Assembly (NCBI GenBank): GCA_017553505.1
Contig: JAFZLD010000025.1
Location: 248,001-312,000 of the forward strand
Direction: 5' to 3'
Length of the DNA stretch: 64,000 nt
Source of the DNA: Lachnospiraceae bacterium
Lineage (GTDB): Bacteria > Bacillota > Clostridia > Lachnospirales > Lachnospiraceae
Below are positions 46,378 through 55,284 of the stretch, in pieces (positions within the stretch are counted from its first letter, which is position 1; every line of letters starts with the position of its first letter). The notes under the pieces were generated by a model. The model was not told where the DNA came from, ran no database searches, and was given only the letters and a program-made list of their open reading frames with translations. Position numbers and translations under genes: made by a program.

Positions 46378-46719
46378 TTACTGTATGTTATTAAACTCGT
46401 CAACCGTCTGATAAGTCTCAATTCTGGCCGCATCCATCTCGGGCATACCGATAAAGATCGCACCATATGAATAGCCTTCATCAACCTTCTCGATTCTGAC
46501 AATCTCAAGGAATGCATGAATCACTTCTCTGGTCCAGATAGTAAGATATGCTTCGTAAACAGCACCTATGGAAAGAGCCTTTCTCGAGGTGAAGCCGACA
46601 CCGGATTTAGACACATCGCTGATATCGATGGTAGCCTCTTCAACTTTGGAACCGTCAAGTCTCTTTAAAATAATCTTTGAAAGAAGTTCTGTACGTTTAC
46701 TTTTTCTCTTTTCAAGCAT
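46378..46719 (-). CDS. Single-domain PilZ protein (probable c-di-GMP receptor)
   Basis: 113 residues, just one PilZ domain. The basic motif near the N-terminus (EKRKSKRTEL) and the D-x-S-x-x-G motif (DVSKSGVGF) are the two parts of the c-di-GMP binding site. The classic first motif is RxxxR; here it can be read as K/R-rich KRKSKR, so binding is probable rather than certain. GGAGG lies eight bases before the ATG. The REC-GGDEF cyclase at 58098 could supply the ligand. The gene is a single-gene transcription unit. Confidence 0.83.
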   Translation of the reverse strand: MLEKRKSKRTELLSKIILKRLDGSKVEEATIDISDVSKSGVGFTSRKALSIGAVYEAYLTIWTREVIHAFLEIVRIEKVDEGYSYGAIFIGMPEMDAARIETYQTVDEFNNIQ

Positions 46720-46754
46720 ATTCGTAACCTCCGAGTTAATTACTTCCCACTTAC

Positions 46755-46783
46755 ATTGTAATCAATTGTACCTGATATGTAAA
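46755..46783 (-). promoter_or_regulatory. Promoter for the PilZ gene
   Basis: Minus-strand TTTACA (46783-46778) and TACAAT (46760-46755) with a 17-base spacer, 35 bases upstream of the PilZ start. Confidence 0.65.
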
Positions 46784-46803
46784 GAAAGATGCCCCAAATT
46801 TCT

Positions 46804-48999
46804 TTACTTGGTGAACTTGGAATAGTCGGGCGTGTAGTTCTGCTCGACAGTCTTAACCTCTATGCCAAGCGCATCGGCAATATACTTGTAGTAATCTGTA
46901 TCCATAATCTTCTGAGACATCGCCCAACGGTTGTTAAGAGTTCTCTTACAGTTCTTAAGGTACTCTTCGTCGGGAATCTCATCGGTTAAATATGTGTATT
47001 CCTTGGTCTGGGAGTTATACATTACTTTATCCGTAATGTAACTTCTGTTGATAAATATGATGAAGCCTTCAGTATCGGAAAGAATATCTCTTCCCATGAA
47101 AAGTCTTGAATCATAATCAAGACCGAACAGGTTCATAAGCGTAGGAACTATATCCATACTGCAGCACTGCTTGGTAATATGGATAGGCTCTTTGATGGCT
47201 CCGCTCCAAAGAATAAGGTTGCTCTTATAAAGTTCGAAGTTCTCTTCAACGGGATGACCGAGAATCTCGGAAATCTCGTCATTGGTAAGGCCGTAAGGCC
47301 AGTGATCGCCGGTAAAGCAGATAACTGTTCTGTCAGCAATACCCTTCTCTTCCAACTGCTCGATAAGATACTGCATCGCAAGATCAAGCTCCATGTTACA
47401 AGCGATGTATGCCTTACAAGGTTCCGAATAAGGCAAATCCTGAACATCGTCATAGTGAATCTTGGCGCAATAGTTACCTGCGAAGTTGTAATTTAAGTGA
47501 CCGCTTACAGTCATGTAATAGATGTTGAACAAATCATCATCTATGTACTCATTAAGCGTCGACTGCATCATCTCAAGGTCTGACTCGGGCCAATGCTTGC
47601 CTACCACTACACCGTTACCTACACCCTGGTAGTAATAGCCCATACCCGGGTATGTAATGTCACGTCCGTAATACTCGTAGTCATTGTCATGATAAGCTCG
47701 GCTGGTAATTCCGTAAGTACGGTTAAATGTGTTACCGAGCGAGAACGGCATGCAGTTCTGTCCCACAATCTTAAAGTTCTTGGCACCGCCATTGGTCGGT
47801 ACTAAGCTGGTAGAGCAAACAAACTCGCCGTCACTGGTAGAACCGCCGGTTCTGGGGTTGTAGAAATTCTCAAATACGAAGCCTTCATTGACCAATCTGT
47901 AAAGAGTAGGCGTGTGTTTCTCATCCACTGCCATTCTTGAGAAGCCTTCGGCTGTAAGGAATATAAGGTTAAAGCCCTTAAACATTCCGGTGTATTCGTT
48001 CTTGTATGAAGGCTCAACCGATGCGAAGTACTTATGAATAGCCGCAACATCTTCGTTGGTCTCATTCTCAGCCAAAGAAACAAAATCTATATCAAGGATA
48101 TTGGGTGAAGTATCAATCTTCTTAACAATCTCCTGAATAATCTCCGCATCGCTTCCGGACACATCAGAACCGGAAACGTCTCCGCTCACATCGACGCCCT
48201 CAGGCTCTTTATTATCGTCGGGATTGTATACCCATACGCCTAAATCCTCATCATCCAAGCGCATTGAGCGAGGGAAAATAAGGTTTCTTACCTGAATTTC
48301 ACTGGTGCATACCGCACCTAACTTTTCAAAAGAATACTCAGTGGTATTCTCATATTTCATAAGATCGTAAGCACTGAAATCATCATCGCCGTAAAGCGGC
48401 ACAATAAGGCATGTAAGCCCGATTACAACTGCCAGATAAACAACAGGTATATAAATGCATTTAACGGACATGGGCTTATACTTAAACACTCTGAAAACGT
48501 TAAGCAATATAAGCGCAATTACAGGTACCAGTATTACGGCAAGAAGCATCAGCGCATTATCTTTAATACCCTGTATGATCTCTCTATAGTACTGCACAAT
48601 CTTGGCATTGTTCTTGTCAATAAACTCGATGGAAAAGAAAACCTTGAATATCTGATGATAAAGTACTTCCACGCAATACAGAATAATCAGTAACGCCGTC
48701 AGTACCCATGTAACAACTTTATTGACCTTCCTGCCCCCAAAAGAAACAAAAAACGAAAGAATTACGGCTGTGGGAAGACACATAAAAATCTTTAACAGAA
48801 AATATAAAGATATTCCGTCAAATGCCCAGAAATGAAAAATCGTCTCTTCATATACCAAAAACAAAAAGAACCAAAGAATTCCCCGCCACGAACGCTTAAG
48901 ACTTTCTTTGAATATATCAAAGTAAGTCTTGTCATTCATGTCCGGAAATGCCGGTCCTACATGTTCATTATCCATATCATAAAGATTAATAGAATTCAT
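46804..48999 (-). CDS. LtaS-like membrane sulfatase-fold enzyme (probable phosphoglycerol transferase)
   Basis: 731 residues. Five membrane helices fill the first ~215 residues, followed by an extracellular linker with a VSGSDVSGSD repeat (about 270-295) and an alkaline-phosphatase-superfamily domain. Active-site marks of lipoteichoic acid synthase are retained: Glu in LTAEGFSRM, the nucleophile Thr in GGSTSDGEF (about residue 388), His in TVSGHLNYN and the FTGDHWPYG metal motif. It probably polymerises or transfers glycerol phosphate on the outer face of the membrane. The exact polymer cannot be read, and LtaS-like paralogues also prime or modify glycans. It is the last gene of the M18-queA unit. 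Confidence 0.82.
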   Translation of the reverse strand: MNSINLYDMDNEHVGPAFPDMNDKTYFDIFKESLKRSWRGILWFFLFLVYEETIFHFWAFDGISLYFLLKIFMCLPTAVILSFFVSFGGRKVNKVVTWVLTALLIILYCVEVLYHQIFKVFFSIEFIDKNNAKIVQYYREIIQGIKDNALMLLAVILVPVIALILLNVFRVFKYKPMSVKCIYIPVVYLAVVIGLTCLIVPLYGDDDFSAYDLMKYENTTEYSFEKLGAVCTSEIQVRNLIFPRSMRLDDEDLGVWVYNPDDNKEPEGVDVSGDVSGSDVSGSDAEIIQEIVKKIDTSPNILDIDFVSLAENETNEDVAAIHKYFASVEPSYKNEYTGMFKGFNLIFLTAEGFSRMAVDEKHTPTLYRLVNEGFVFENFYNPRTGGSTSDGEFVCSTSLVPTNGGAKNFKIVGQNCMPFSLGNTFNRTYGITSRAYHDNDYEYYGRDITYPGMGYYYQGVGNGVVVGKHWPESDLEMMQSTLNEYIDDDLFNIYYMTVSGHLNYNFAGNYCAKIHYDDVQDLPYSEPCKAYIACNMELDLAMQYLIEQLEEKGIADRTVICFTGDHWPYGLTNDEISEILGHPVEENFELYKSNLILWSGAIKEPIHITKQCCSMDIVPTLMNLFGLDYDSRLFMGRDILSDTEGFIIFINRSYITDKVMYNSQTKEYTYLTDEIPDEEYLKNCKRTLNNRWAMSQKIMDTDYYKYIADALGIEVKTVEQNYTPDYSKFTK

Positions 49000-49034
49000 G
49001 ATTGAAAATACTACCCCTTATTCTTAATGCCTGT

Positions 49035-50075
49035 CTATTCTGACTTGATGAACATAGCATCACCGAAGCTAAAGAATCTGTAGCGTTCAGCCACGGCTTC
49101 CTTGTACGCATTCAAAACGTTCTCTCTTCCCGCAAGCGCAGAAACAAGCATTATAAGTGTAGATTCGGGAAGGTGGAAATTGGTAATAAGGCAATCAAGC
49201 ACCTTAAATTTGTATCCGGGATAAATGAATATCTCGGTGTTGCCTGAGCCGGGAATTACTTTGCCTGACTCTTCGCATGAGCTCTCAATGGTACGACAGC
49301 TTGTGGTGCCTACACAGATTACACGACCGCCGTTAGCCTTAGTAGCATTGATTTCATCAGCTGCCTCGCGTGTTACCTGATAGAACTCGGAGTGCATGTG
49401 GTGGTCTAATATATTGTCTTCTTTGACCGGTCTGAAGGTGCCTAAGCCCACGTGAAGTGTTACAAATACAGTCTTAACGCCCATGGCACGAATCTCATCA
49501 AGAAGTTCCTCGGTGAAATGTAAGCCTGCGGTGGGTGCTGCTGCACTGCCCTCGTACTTGGCATAAACTGTCTGATAACGGTTCTTATCTTCAAGCTTGT
49601 GAGTAATGTAAGGAGGAAGAGGCATCTCTCCGAGCTTATCAAGAATCTCTTCAAAGATACCTTCGTAGTGAAACTTAATGTGTCTGCTACCCTCTTCACC
49701 TATGCTAAGCACTTCTCCGCGAAGAATTCCGTTACCGAAATCAATAATACGACCGGGACGAACTTTCTTGCCCGGCTTAACAAGAGCTTCCCAGGTACAA
49801 TCATCGAGACGCTTCAGTAAAAGAATCTCTACAACCGCGCCTGTGTCAAGCGTAGTGCCGTAAAGGCGTGCGGGAATAACCTTGGTGTTATTAAGCACCA
49901 GGCAATCCCCTGCCTTTAAATATTCTTTAATATCGTAAAAATGTCTGTGTTCTGTCTTACCCGTATTCTTGTCAAGAACCATAAGCCTTGAATCGGAGCG
50001 CTTAAGAAGCGGATCCTGAGCTATCAGTTCTTCGGGTAAATCATAATAATAATCAGACTTTAAAAGCTTATCCAT
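49035..50075 (-). CDS. queA: S-adenosylmethionine:tRNA ribosyltransferase-isomerase QueA
   Basis: Adds the epoxycyclopentane ring of queuosine precursor to tRNA, using SAM as ribosyl donor. The 346-residue sequence has the standard opening ([20 protein letters not shown]), [36 protein letters not shown] and the C-terminal [17 protein letters not shown]. It lies ten bases after the M18 aminopeptidase gene. No other queuosine gene (tgt, queG/H) is visible. Confidence 0.96.
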   Translation of the reverse strand: MDKLLKSDYYYDLPEELIAQDPLLKRSDSRLMVLDKNTGKTEHRHFYDIKEYLKAGDCLVLNNTKVIPARLYGTTLDTGAVVEILLLKRLDDCTWEALVKPGKKVRPGRIIDFGNGILRGEVLSIGEEGSRHIKFHYEGIFEEILDKLGEMPLPPYITHKLEDKNRYQTVYAKYEGSAAAPTAGLHFTEELLDEIRAMGVKTVFVTLHVGLGTFRPVKEDNILDHHMHSEFYQVTREAADEINATKANGGRVICVGTTSCRTIESSCEESGKVIPGSGNTEIFIYPGYKFKVLDCLITNFHLPESTLIMLVSALAGRENVLNAYKEAVAERYRFFSFGDAMFIKSE

Positions 50076-50085
50076 TACTTACTAA

Positions 50086-51498
50086 TTACATTCCGCATCC
50101 GCCTAAGAATGCTACATATCCTCTCATTGTTTCATAAACGTCAGCCTTGCTGGTAGCTTCGAAAGGAGCATGCATGTTAAGAACAGCAACACCTGCATCG
50201 ATAACGTTCATACCGTACTTGGCCATAATGTAAGCGATTGTTCCGCCACCGCCAAGGTCTACCTTACCAAGCTCGGCAAACTGGAATACAACCTTCTCAT
50301 CGTCCATAATCTTACGAATGTAAGCGATGAACTCTGCATTGGCATCATTGGAACCGGACTTACCTCTGGAACCGGTAAACTTGTTAAATACCATGCCTGC
50401 GCCCATGATAGCCGCGTTCTTTTTTTCAAATGCGGAAGCATATGAAGGATCGTATGCAGCGCTTACGTCTGATGAAAGCATATGTGAAGCTGCAAGAGCT
50501 CTTCTAACAGTAAGTTCTGAGTACTTGCCCTCTAAGTTAACAAGCTCTGCGATAACGTTCTCAAAGAACATGGAAGTCATGCCGGTTGCGCCTACGCTGC
50601 CGATTTCTTCCTTGTCAACTAAGATGCAGCAAGCGGTTCTCTTAACGTCCTTGCAAAGAAGGAAAGCGTAAAGAGATGTAAATGCGCATACTCTGTCATC
50701 CTGGCCGTAGCCTAAGATCATGCTTCTGTCAAAGCCTGCCTCACGAGCCTTGCCTGCGGGAACAACTTCAAGTTCTGCAGAGAGGAAATCTTCCTCGTCG
50801 ATATCGTAATCATCCTTAAGAGTCTTAAGAACCATTGCCTTAACGGGATCTTTTTCTTTCTTCTCTTCTTCACCCTTCTTGGCCTTAACGGTTAAAGGTC
50901 TGTTACCAACAATAATGTCAAGTGCTTCGCCTTCGATAACCTTGGCAGCCTTCTTCTCAAGCTGCTCCTGAGAAAGGTGAATAAGAAGGTCTGATACGAA
51001 GAATACGGGATCGTCCTCGTCCTCACCGATGGAAAGCTCAACGGTGGTGCCGTCCTTCTTAACAACTACGCCGTGAAGTGAAAGCGGAATGGTAACCCAC
51101 TGATACTTCTTAACGCCACCATAGTAGTGAGTGTCAAGATATGCAATGTCTGTATCCTCGTAAAGGGGATTGGACTTAATATCCATTCTGGGGGAATCGA
51201 TATGAGCACCGAGAATGTTCATACCCTTTTCAAGAGGCTCCTCACCGATGTTAAAAAGAAGGATGCCCTTATTCATGTTAACGGCATAAATCTTCTCGCC
51301 CTTCTTAAGCTTGCCGCCCTGTTTAAGTCTCTCTTCAAGCTCAACGTAGCCGGACTTCTCAACCATGTTAACGATTACATTAACGCACTCTCTCTCGGTC
51401 TTACCGTTGTCAAGAAAATCTCTGTAATCCTTATTAAGTACTTCTAATTCTTTAAGCTGCTTGGAAGAATAATTCTCCCAGATCTTCTTATGTTCCAT
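50086..51498 (-). CDS. M18-family zinc aminopeptidase
   Basis: 470 residues. Zinc-binding and catalytic motifs of the M18 (aspartyl aminopeptidase/Ape1) family are present: GAHIDSPRMDIK, LVDKEEIGSVGATGM, and the C-terminal VLNMHAPFE. These are cytoplasmic, multimeric peptidases that trim N-terminal residues. The AAGGAGAAG site supports ATG 51498. It heads the unit with queA and the LtaS-like gene. Confidence 0.93.
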   Translation of the reverse strand: MEHKKIWENYSSKQLKELEVLNKDYRDFLDNGKTERECVNVIVNMVEKSGYVELEERLKQGGKLKKGEKIYAVNMNKGILLFNIGEEPLEKGMNILGAHIDSPRMDIKSNPLYEDTDIAYLDTHYYGGVKKYQWVTIPLSLHGVVVKKDGTTVELSIGEDEDDPVFFVSDLLIHLSQEQLEKKAAKVIEGEALDIIVGNRPLTVKAKKGEEEKKEKDPVKAMVLKTLKDDYDIDEEDFLSAELEVVPAGKAREAGFDRSMILGYGQDDRVCAFTSLYAFLLCKDVKRTACCILVDKEEIGSVGATGMTSMFFENVIAELVNLEGKYSELTVRRALAASHMLSSDVSAAYDPSYASAFEKKNAAIMGAGMVFNKFTGSRGKSGSNDANAEFIAYIRKIMDDEKVVFQFAELGKVDLGGGGTIAYIMAKYGMNVIDAGVAVLNMHAPFEATSKADVYETMRGYVAFLGGCGM

Positions 51499-51550
51499 AA
51501 ACTTCTCCTTGATAATATATTTACGCTTACGCGAATAATGTTCCTAAAAA

Positions 51551-51579
51551 AGAATACACTCAAACACCGATTAAATCAA
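51551..51579 (-). promoter_or_regulatory. Candidate promoter for the M18-queA-LtaS-like unit
   Basis: Minus-strand TTGATT (51579-51574) and TATTCT (51556-51551) with a 17-base spacer, 53 bases upstream of the M18 start. Confidence 0.5.
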
Positions 51580-51590
51580 TGAACTATTTC

Positions 51591-52463
51591 TTAATCTTCT
51601 TCCAAACTTTCAAGCTGAGCCTTTAGTTCCGATATGGGCTGCTTGTTAAAAATACCTCTGATAAGCGGTCTGAAATACTTGTTAAGATTGTCTCCAAGGA
51701 AAAGAAAATACATACACATATACAGCCAAATCATAAGAATAATGATTGCTGTAAGGCTGCCATACATACTGTATGCGCCGAATTTGTTAATATACCACGA
51801 AAACAGGAACGAATAACCCGTCCAAACCGTCGCTGCGAGAACAGCGCCCGGAAATGTCTCTCTGAACTTGTGCTTCTTGTAAGGAAGAAGCGAATAACAC
51901 AGCATAAAAAGAATGGACAACACGCCGATTGAAATAAGCGTTCTGAAATTCATCAGCACTTCAAATACCTTGGCAAGTCTCGGGAACGCGCCCACGGACA
52001 CATCCATAATAAAGTTACCGCTTACCACAAGAATCAGCATAAGAAGCACGCCTACAAGAAATACCAGCGTGTATAAACATGCAATTACTCTTACGAGCAA
52101 TCCGTTTCGCTTATCAACGTTCTTGTCTATGGCATTGAAACCTGCAATAAGTGAATTAATGCCCTTGCCTGCCGACCAAAGCGTCAAAACTGCCGTAACA
52201 GAGATTAATCCAATCGATCTCGTCGAAATCTCTTCAAGGACAGAAATAACAAAATTACCTGTACCTGCCGGAAGTTCCTCAAGCACCCACTTGGTAAGCA
52301 GGGCCGGATCTATGGGCGTGTACGGTAATATGGCCAAAAGAAGCATTATCATCGGTATTAAAGACAAAAAAATAAAAAATGCACAGCTCGAAGCATAAGC
52401 GGTAATGTTATCCTCTTTAAGTTGTCTGCCGAAGCTGTCCATTATCTTTAAGAATTTTTTCAT
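51591..52463 (-). CDS. YihY/BrkB-family inner-membrane protein
   Basis: 290 residues with six hydrophobic segments. The order and wording (TAYASSCAFFIFLSLIPMIM; LWSAGKGINSLIAGFNAIDK; AVLAATVWTGYSFLFSWYIN) are those of the YihY/BrkB family, once called ribonuclease BN in error. The function is not known. The ATG is preceded by GGAG, only 16 bases after a strong terminator (52479-52505), so its transcript would have to come from read-through or an unrecognised start inside that hairpin. Confidence 0.88.
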   Translation of the reverse strand: MKKFLKIMDSFGRQLKEDNITAYASSCAFFIFLSLIPMIMLLLAILPYTPIDPALLTKWVLEELPAGTGNFVISVLEEISTRSIGLISVTAVLTLWSAGKGINSLIAGFNAIDKNVDKRNGLLVRVIACLYTLVFLVGVLLMLILVVSGNFIMDVSVGAFPRLAKVFEVLMNFRTLISIGVLSILFMLCYSLLPYKKHKFRETFPGAVLAATVWTGYSFLFSWYINKFGAYSMYGSLTAIIILMIWLYMCMYFLFLGDNLNKYFRPLIRGIFNKQPISELKAQLESLEED

Positions 52464-52478
52464 AAGCTAAATCACTCC

Positions 52479-52505
52479 AAAAAAGGCAGCTACCGCCGCC
52501 TTTTT
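52479..52505 (-). terminator. Strong rho-independent terminator of the truA-yihY RNA
   Basis: Minus-strand AAAAAGGCGGC and GCTGCCTTTTTT form an 11-base stem (one G-U pair) around GGTA. Because A-runs and T-runs flank the stem, it works on either strand by sequence. Confidence 0.88.
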
Positions 52506-52694
52506 CGGTAAACTATAAAGTTTAATCCCCCCGAAATGCCGACCTCTTTTTGACTCCTAGAACAAATCTAGGTGGGCAACCGCATACATGCTTCTGCCTT
52601 CCACTGCAAAGGAGGCCTGACATCCACATGAGAATATAGGAATCCCGTTTAAAGTAACTGTAGGTTCAAAACTAAAGGTCAAACACCCGAGGTT
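52506..52694 (-). ncRNA. ssrS: Structured non-coding RNA, probably 6S RNA
   Basis: The 252-base gap between truA and yihY has no reading frame but has its own promoter, internal pairing and terminator, giving a ~190-base RNA. A closing stem pairs CCTCGGG (52692-52686) with TTCGGGG (52535-52529) and TGACCTTT (52681-52674) with AGAGGTCG (52547-52540). Near the 3' side there is a perfect CCTAG/CTAGG hairpin (52556-52572), and the middle contains GGCCTCC and GGAAGGC blocks that can form an apical stem. A long rod with a central bubble and a side hairpin in the 3' strand is the layout of firmicute 6S RNA, which binds the sigma-A holoenzyme. The name is based on size, layout and resemblance, not on an alignment. 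Confidence 0.58.
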
Positions 52695-52700
52695 GTAATT

Positions 52701-52729
52701 ATAATACCATAAAACCTATGAATAATCAA
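52701..52729 (-). promoter_or_regulatory. Promoter of the truA-yihY RNA, inside the truA 3' end
   Basis: Minus-strand TTGATT (52729-52724) and TATTAT (52706-52701) with a 17-base spacer; a TATAAT is offset by three bases. The -35 lies within the last codons of truA. Start of transcription would be near 52694, next to the closing stem. Confidence 0.6.
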
Positions 52730-53459
52730 CCTTCTCAAGGCACAGGCCGCATGCCGGCGCCGTATCTCCGGCAAATCTTCTGTCCTTAATCTGCAGGAGT
52801 TCCTTAACACTTTCAGGCCTTCTCTTAAGGAATCCGACATCTAAAAGTGTACCTGTAAGAATGCGTACCATGTGCTGTAAGAAACCGTTACCGTGATATG
52901 TAAAAATAACATAATCGTCTTTCTTACGTATATCTATCATATCTACAGTCCTTACCGTAGATTTCTTCATACGGGGATTGGCGCAAAAAGAAGCAAAGTC
53001 ATGCTCACCAATCAGATACTCTGCCGCTTCTTTCATCTTGCCTATGTCGGGACATGAATCTAGCGCATATACGTATTTACGGTCAAATATGGGCTTAGAA
53101 TCGCCCACATAGCACGTATATACATATGTCTTGCCTCTTGCATTGTAACGGGCGTGAAAACGGTCTCCTGCGACGTTTACGGAGTTGATACAGATATCTT
53201 CGGGCAGATAACGGTTCAGATATTTCTTGATGTCTTCTTCAGACTTAAGAGTATCCAGCTCGACACTGGCAATCATAGCCTTGGCATGAACGCCCGCATC
53301 GGTTCTGCCGGAGCATTGAATATCGGGCATCTCTCCCGTCATCTTCAAAAGAACATTCTCAATCTTGCCTTGAATGGTCATATCGGTATTGGGCTGATGC
53401 TCCCAGCCGTAATATCTGGTACCGTCATAAGAAATGGATAACTTGTAGTTTCTTTTCAT
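52716..53459 (-). CDS. truA: tRNA pseudouridine(38-40) synthase TruA
   Basis: 247 residues. The catalytic Asp is in CSGRTDAGVHAKAM, and the other family marks are YDGTRYYGWEHQP near the N-terminus and FLQHMVRILTGTLLDVG near the C-terminus. It modifies positions 38-40 in the anticodon arm of many tRNAs. The usual rplM-rpsI-ecfT partners are not adjacent; the gene stands alone between the pckA terminator and the RNA gene. Confidence 0.95.
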   Translation of the reverse strand: MKRNYKLSISYDGTRYYGWEHQPNTDMTIQGKIENVLLKMTGEMPDIQCSGRTDAGVHAKAMIASVELDTLKSEEDIKKYLNRYLPEDICINSVNVAGDRFHARYNARGKTYVYTCYVGDSKPIFDRKYVYALDSCPDIGKMKEAAEYLIGEHDFASFCANPRMKKSTVRTVDMIDIRKKDDYVIFTYHGNGFLQHMVRILTGTLLDVGFLKRRPESVKELLQIKDRRFAGDTAPACGLCLEKVDYS

Positions 53460-53512
53460 AACCCCTCGCTTGAATAAAAATACACAGTCTATCTTACATA
53501 TTCATTTTAATA

Positions 53513-53545
53513 TAAAAATAGACCGGAGGCAAACCGCCTCCGGTC
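53513..53545 (-). terminator. Rho-independent terminator after pckA
   Basis: GACCGGAGGC and GCCTCCGGTC form a perfect ten-base stem with a five-base loop; on the minus strand TATTTTTA follows. Confidence 0.9.
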
Positions 53546-53565
53546 AAAATTAGCTGAATTTCAAA

Positions 53566-55179
53566 TTAAAGCTGGGGACCTGCTGCAACAAGTGCCTTAC
53601 CTGCATCGTTGGTCTCGTACTTCTTGAAGTTCTTGATGAATCTTCCTGCAAGATCCTTAGCCTTCTCTTCCCACTCGGAAGCGTTAGCATAGGTGTCGCG
53701 AGGATCAAGAATACCTGTGTTAACTCCCTTAAGCTCTGTAGGAACTTCGAAGTCAAAGTAAGGAATCTTCTTGGTAGGAGCGCTGTTGATGGAGCCATCG
53801 AGAATAGCATCGATGATACCTCTGGTATCGGGGATGGAGATTCTCTTACCGGTTCCGTTCCAACCTGTGTTAACAAGATAAGCCTTAGCGCCGGACTTCT
53901 TCATCTTCTTAACAAGCTCTTCACCGTACTTGGTAGGATGTAACTCAAGGAATGCCTGACCGAAGCAAGCTGAGAATGTAGGAGTAGGCTCGGTAATGCC
54001 GCGCTCTGTACCTGCAAGCTTAGCTGTGAAACCGCTTAAGAAGTAGTACTGTGTCTGTTCGGGTGTAAGAATAGATACAGGAGGAAGTACTCCGAAAGCA
54101 TCTGCTGAAAGGAAGATAACGCTCTTAGCTTCAGGACCTGAAGACTTGCCGTTAACCTTCTTAACGATGTTCTTAATGTGGTCGATAGGATAAGATACAC
54201 GAGTGTTCTCGGTAACGCTCTTATCGTCGAAGTCAATCTTACCTGCAGCATCAACGGTTACGTTCTCAAGAAGTGCGTTTCTCTTGATTGCGCCGTAGAT
54301 GTCAGGCTCATGCTCTTTATCAAGACCGATAACCTTAGCATAGCAACCGCCTTCAAGGTTGAATACGCCGTTGTCATCCCAGCCGTGCTCGTCATCACCG
54401 ATGAGGAGACGCTTAGGATCGGTTGAAAGTGTGGTCTTACCTGTTCCGGAAAGTCCGAAGAAGATTGCAGTGTTCTTACCTTCCATATCGGTGTTAGCTG
54501 AGCAGTGCATGGAAGCGATGCCCTTAAGAGGAAGGAAGTAGTTCATCATAGAGAACATACCCTTCTTCATCTCGCCGCCGTACCAGGTGTTAAGGATAAC
54601 CTGTTCCTTGGAGGTGATGTTGAATGCTACGCAAGTTTCGGAGTTAAGACCGAGTTCCTTGTAGTTCTCAACCTTAGCCTTTGATGCTGTGTATACAGTG
54701 AAGTCAGGCTTGAAGTTAGCTTCTTCTTCAGCAGTGGGAACGATGAACATGTTCTTAACGAAGTGTGCCTGCCAAGCTACTTCCATGATGAAACGAACTG
54801 CCATACGGGTGTCAGCGTTAGCACCACAGAAAGCATCTACTACGAAAAGTCTCTTATTGGAAAGTTCCTTCTTAGCAAGATCCTTAACAACAGCCCAGGT
54901 CTTCTCGTCCATGGGATGGTTGTCGTTCTTGTACTCTTCGGTGGTCCACCATACAGTGTCTTTGGAGTTAGCGTCCATAACAATGTATTTGTCTTTGGGT
55001 GAACGTCCGGTGTAGATACCTGTCATAACGTTAACGGTATCAAGCTCGGTAACCTTACCTACTTCGAAACCTGTAAGACCTGCTTTGGTCTCTTCTTCGA
55101 ACAAAAGCTCATAAGAAGGGTTGTAAACGATTTCGGTTGTACCGGTAATACCGATCTGGGTTAAATCGATTTTTGCCAT
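53566..55179 (-). CDS. pckA: ATP-dependent phosphoenolpyruvate carboxykinase
   Basis: 537 residues. The P-loop [14 protein letters not shown], the metal/kinase motif [20 protein letters not shown] and substrate motifs ([20 protein letters not shown]) define the ATP type. In gut clostridia it can run toward oxaloacetate, saving ATP and feeding succinate or amino-acid synthesis; here it could supply oxaloacetate to the Re-citrate synthase. GGAG lies seven bases before ATG 55179. It has its own promoter and terminator. Its codon choice looks very regular, in line with high expression. Confidence 0.97.
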   Translation of the reverse strand: MAKIDLTQIGITGTTEIVYNPSYELLFEEETKAGLTGFEVGKVTELDTVNVMTGIYTGRSPKDKYIVMDANSKDTVWWTTEEYKNDNHPMDEKTWAVVKDLAKKELSNKRLFVVDAFCGANADTRMAVRFIMEVAWQAHFVKNMFIVPTAEEEANFKPDFTVYTASKAKVENYKELGLNSETCVAFNITSKEQVILNTWYGGEMKKGMFSMMNYFLPLKGIASMHCSANTDMEGKNTAIFFGLSGTGKTTLSTDPKRLLIGDDEHGWDDNGVFNLEGGCYAKVIGLDKEHEPDIYGAIKRNALLENVTVDAAGKIDFDDKSVTENTRVSYPIDHIKNIVKKVNGKSSGPEAKSVIFLSADAFGVLPPVSILTPEQTQYYFLSGFTAKLAGTERGITEPTPTFSACFGQAFLELHPTKYGEELVKKMKKSGAKAYLVNTGWNGTGKRISIPDTRGIIDAILDGSINSAPTKKIPYFDFEVPTELKGVNTGILDPRDTYANASEWEEKAKDLAGRFIKNFKKYETNDAGKALVAAGPQL

Positions 55180-55229
55180 ATTTGATCTCCTTATATAAAA
55201 AATTTTGTTACTAAGTTCACACGCTGAAT

Positions 55230-55258
55230 ATTATAATAAAACACAATTACAAAATCAA
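55230..55258 (-). promoter_or_regulatory. pckA promoter
   Basis: Minus-strand TTGATT (55258-55253) and a perfect TATAAT (55235-55230) with a 17-base spacer, 50 bases upstream of the start codon. Confidence 0.75.
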
Positions 55259-55284
55259 TAAAAATAAATTAAAATTTTGCTTGA

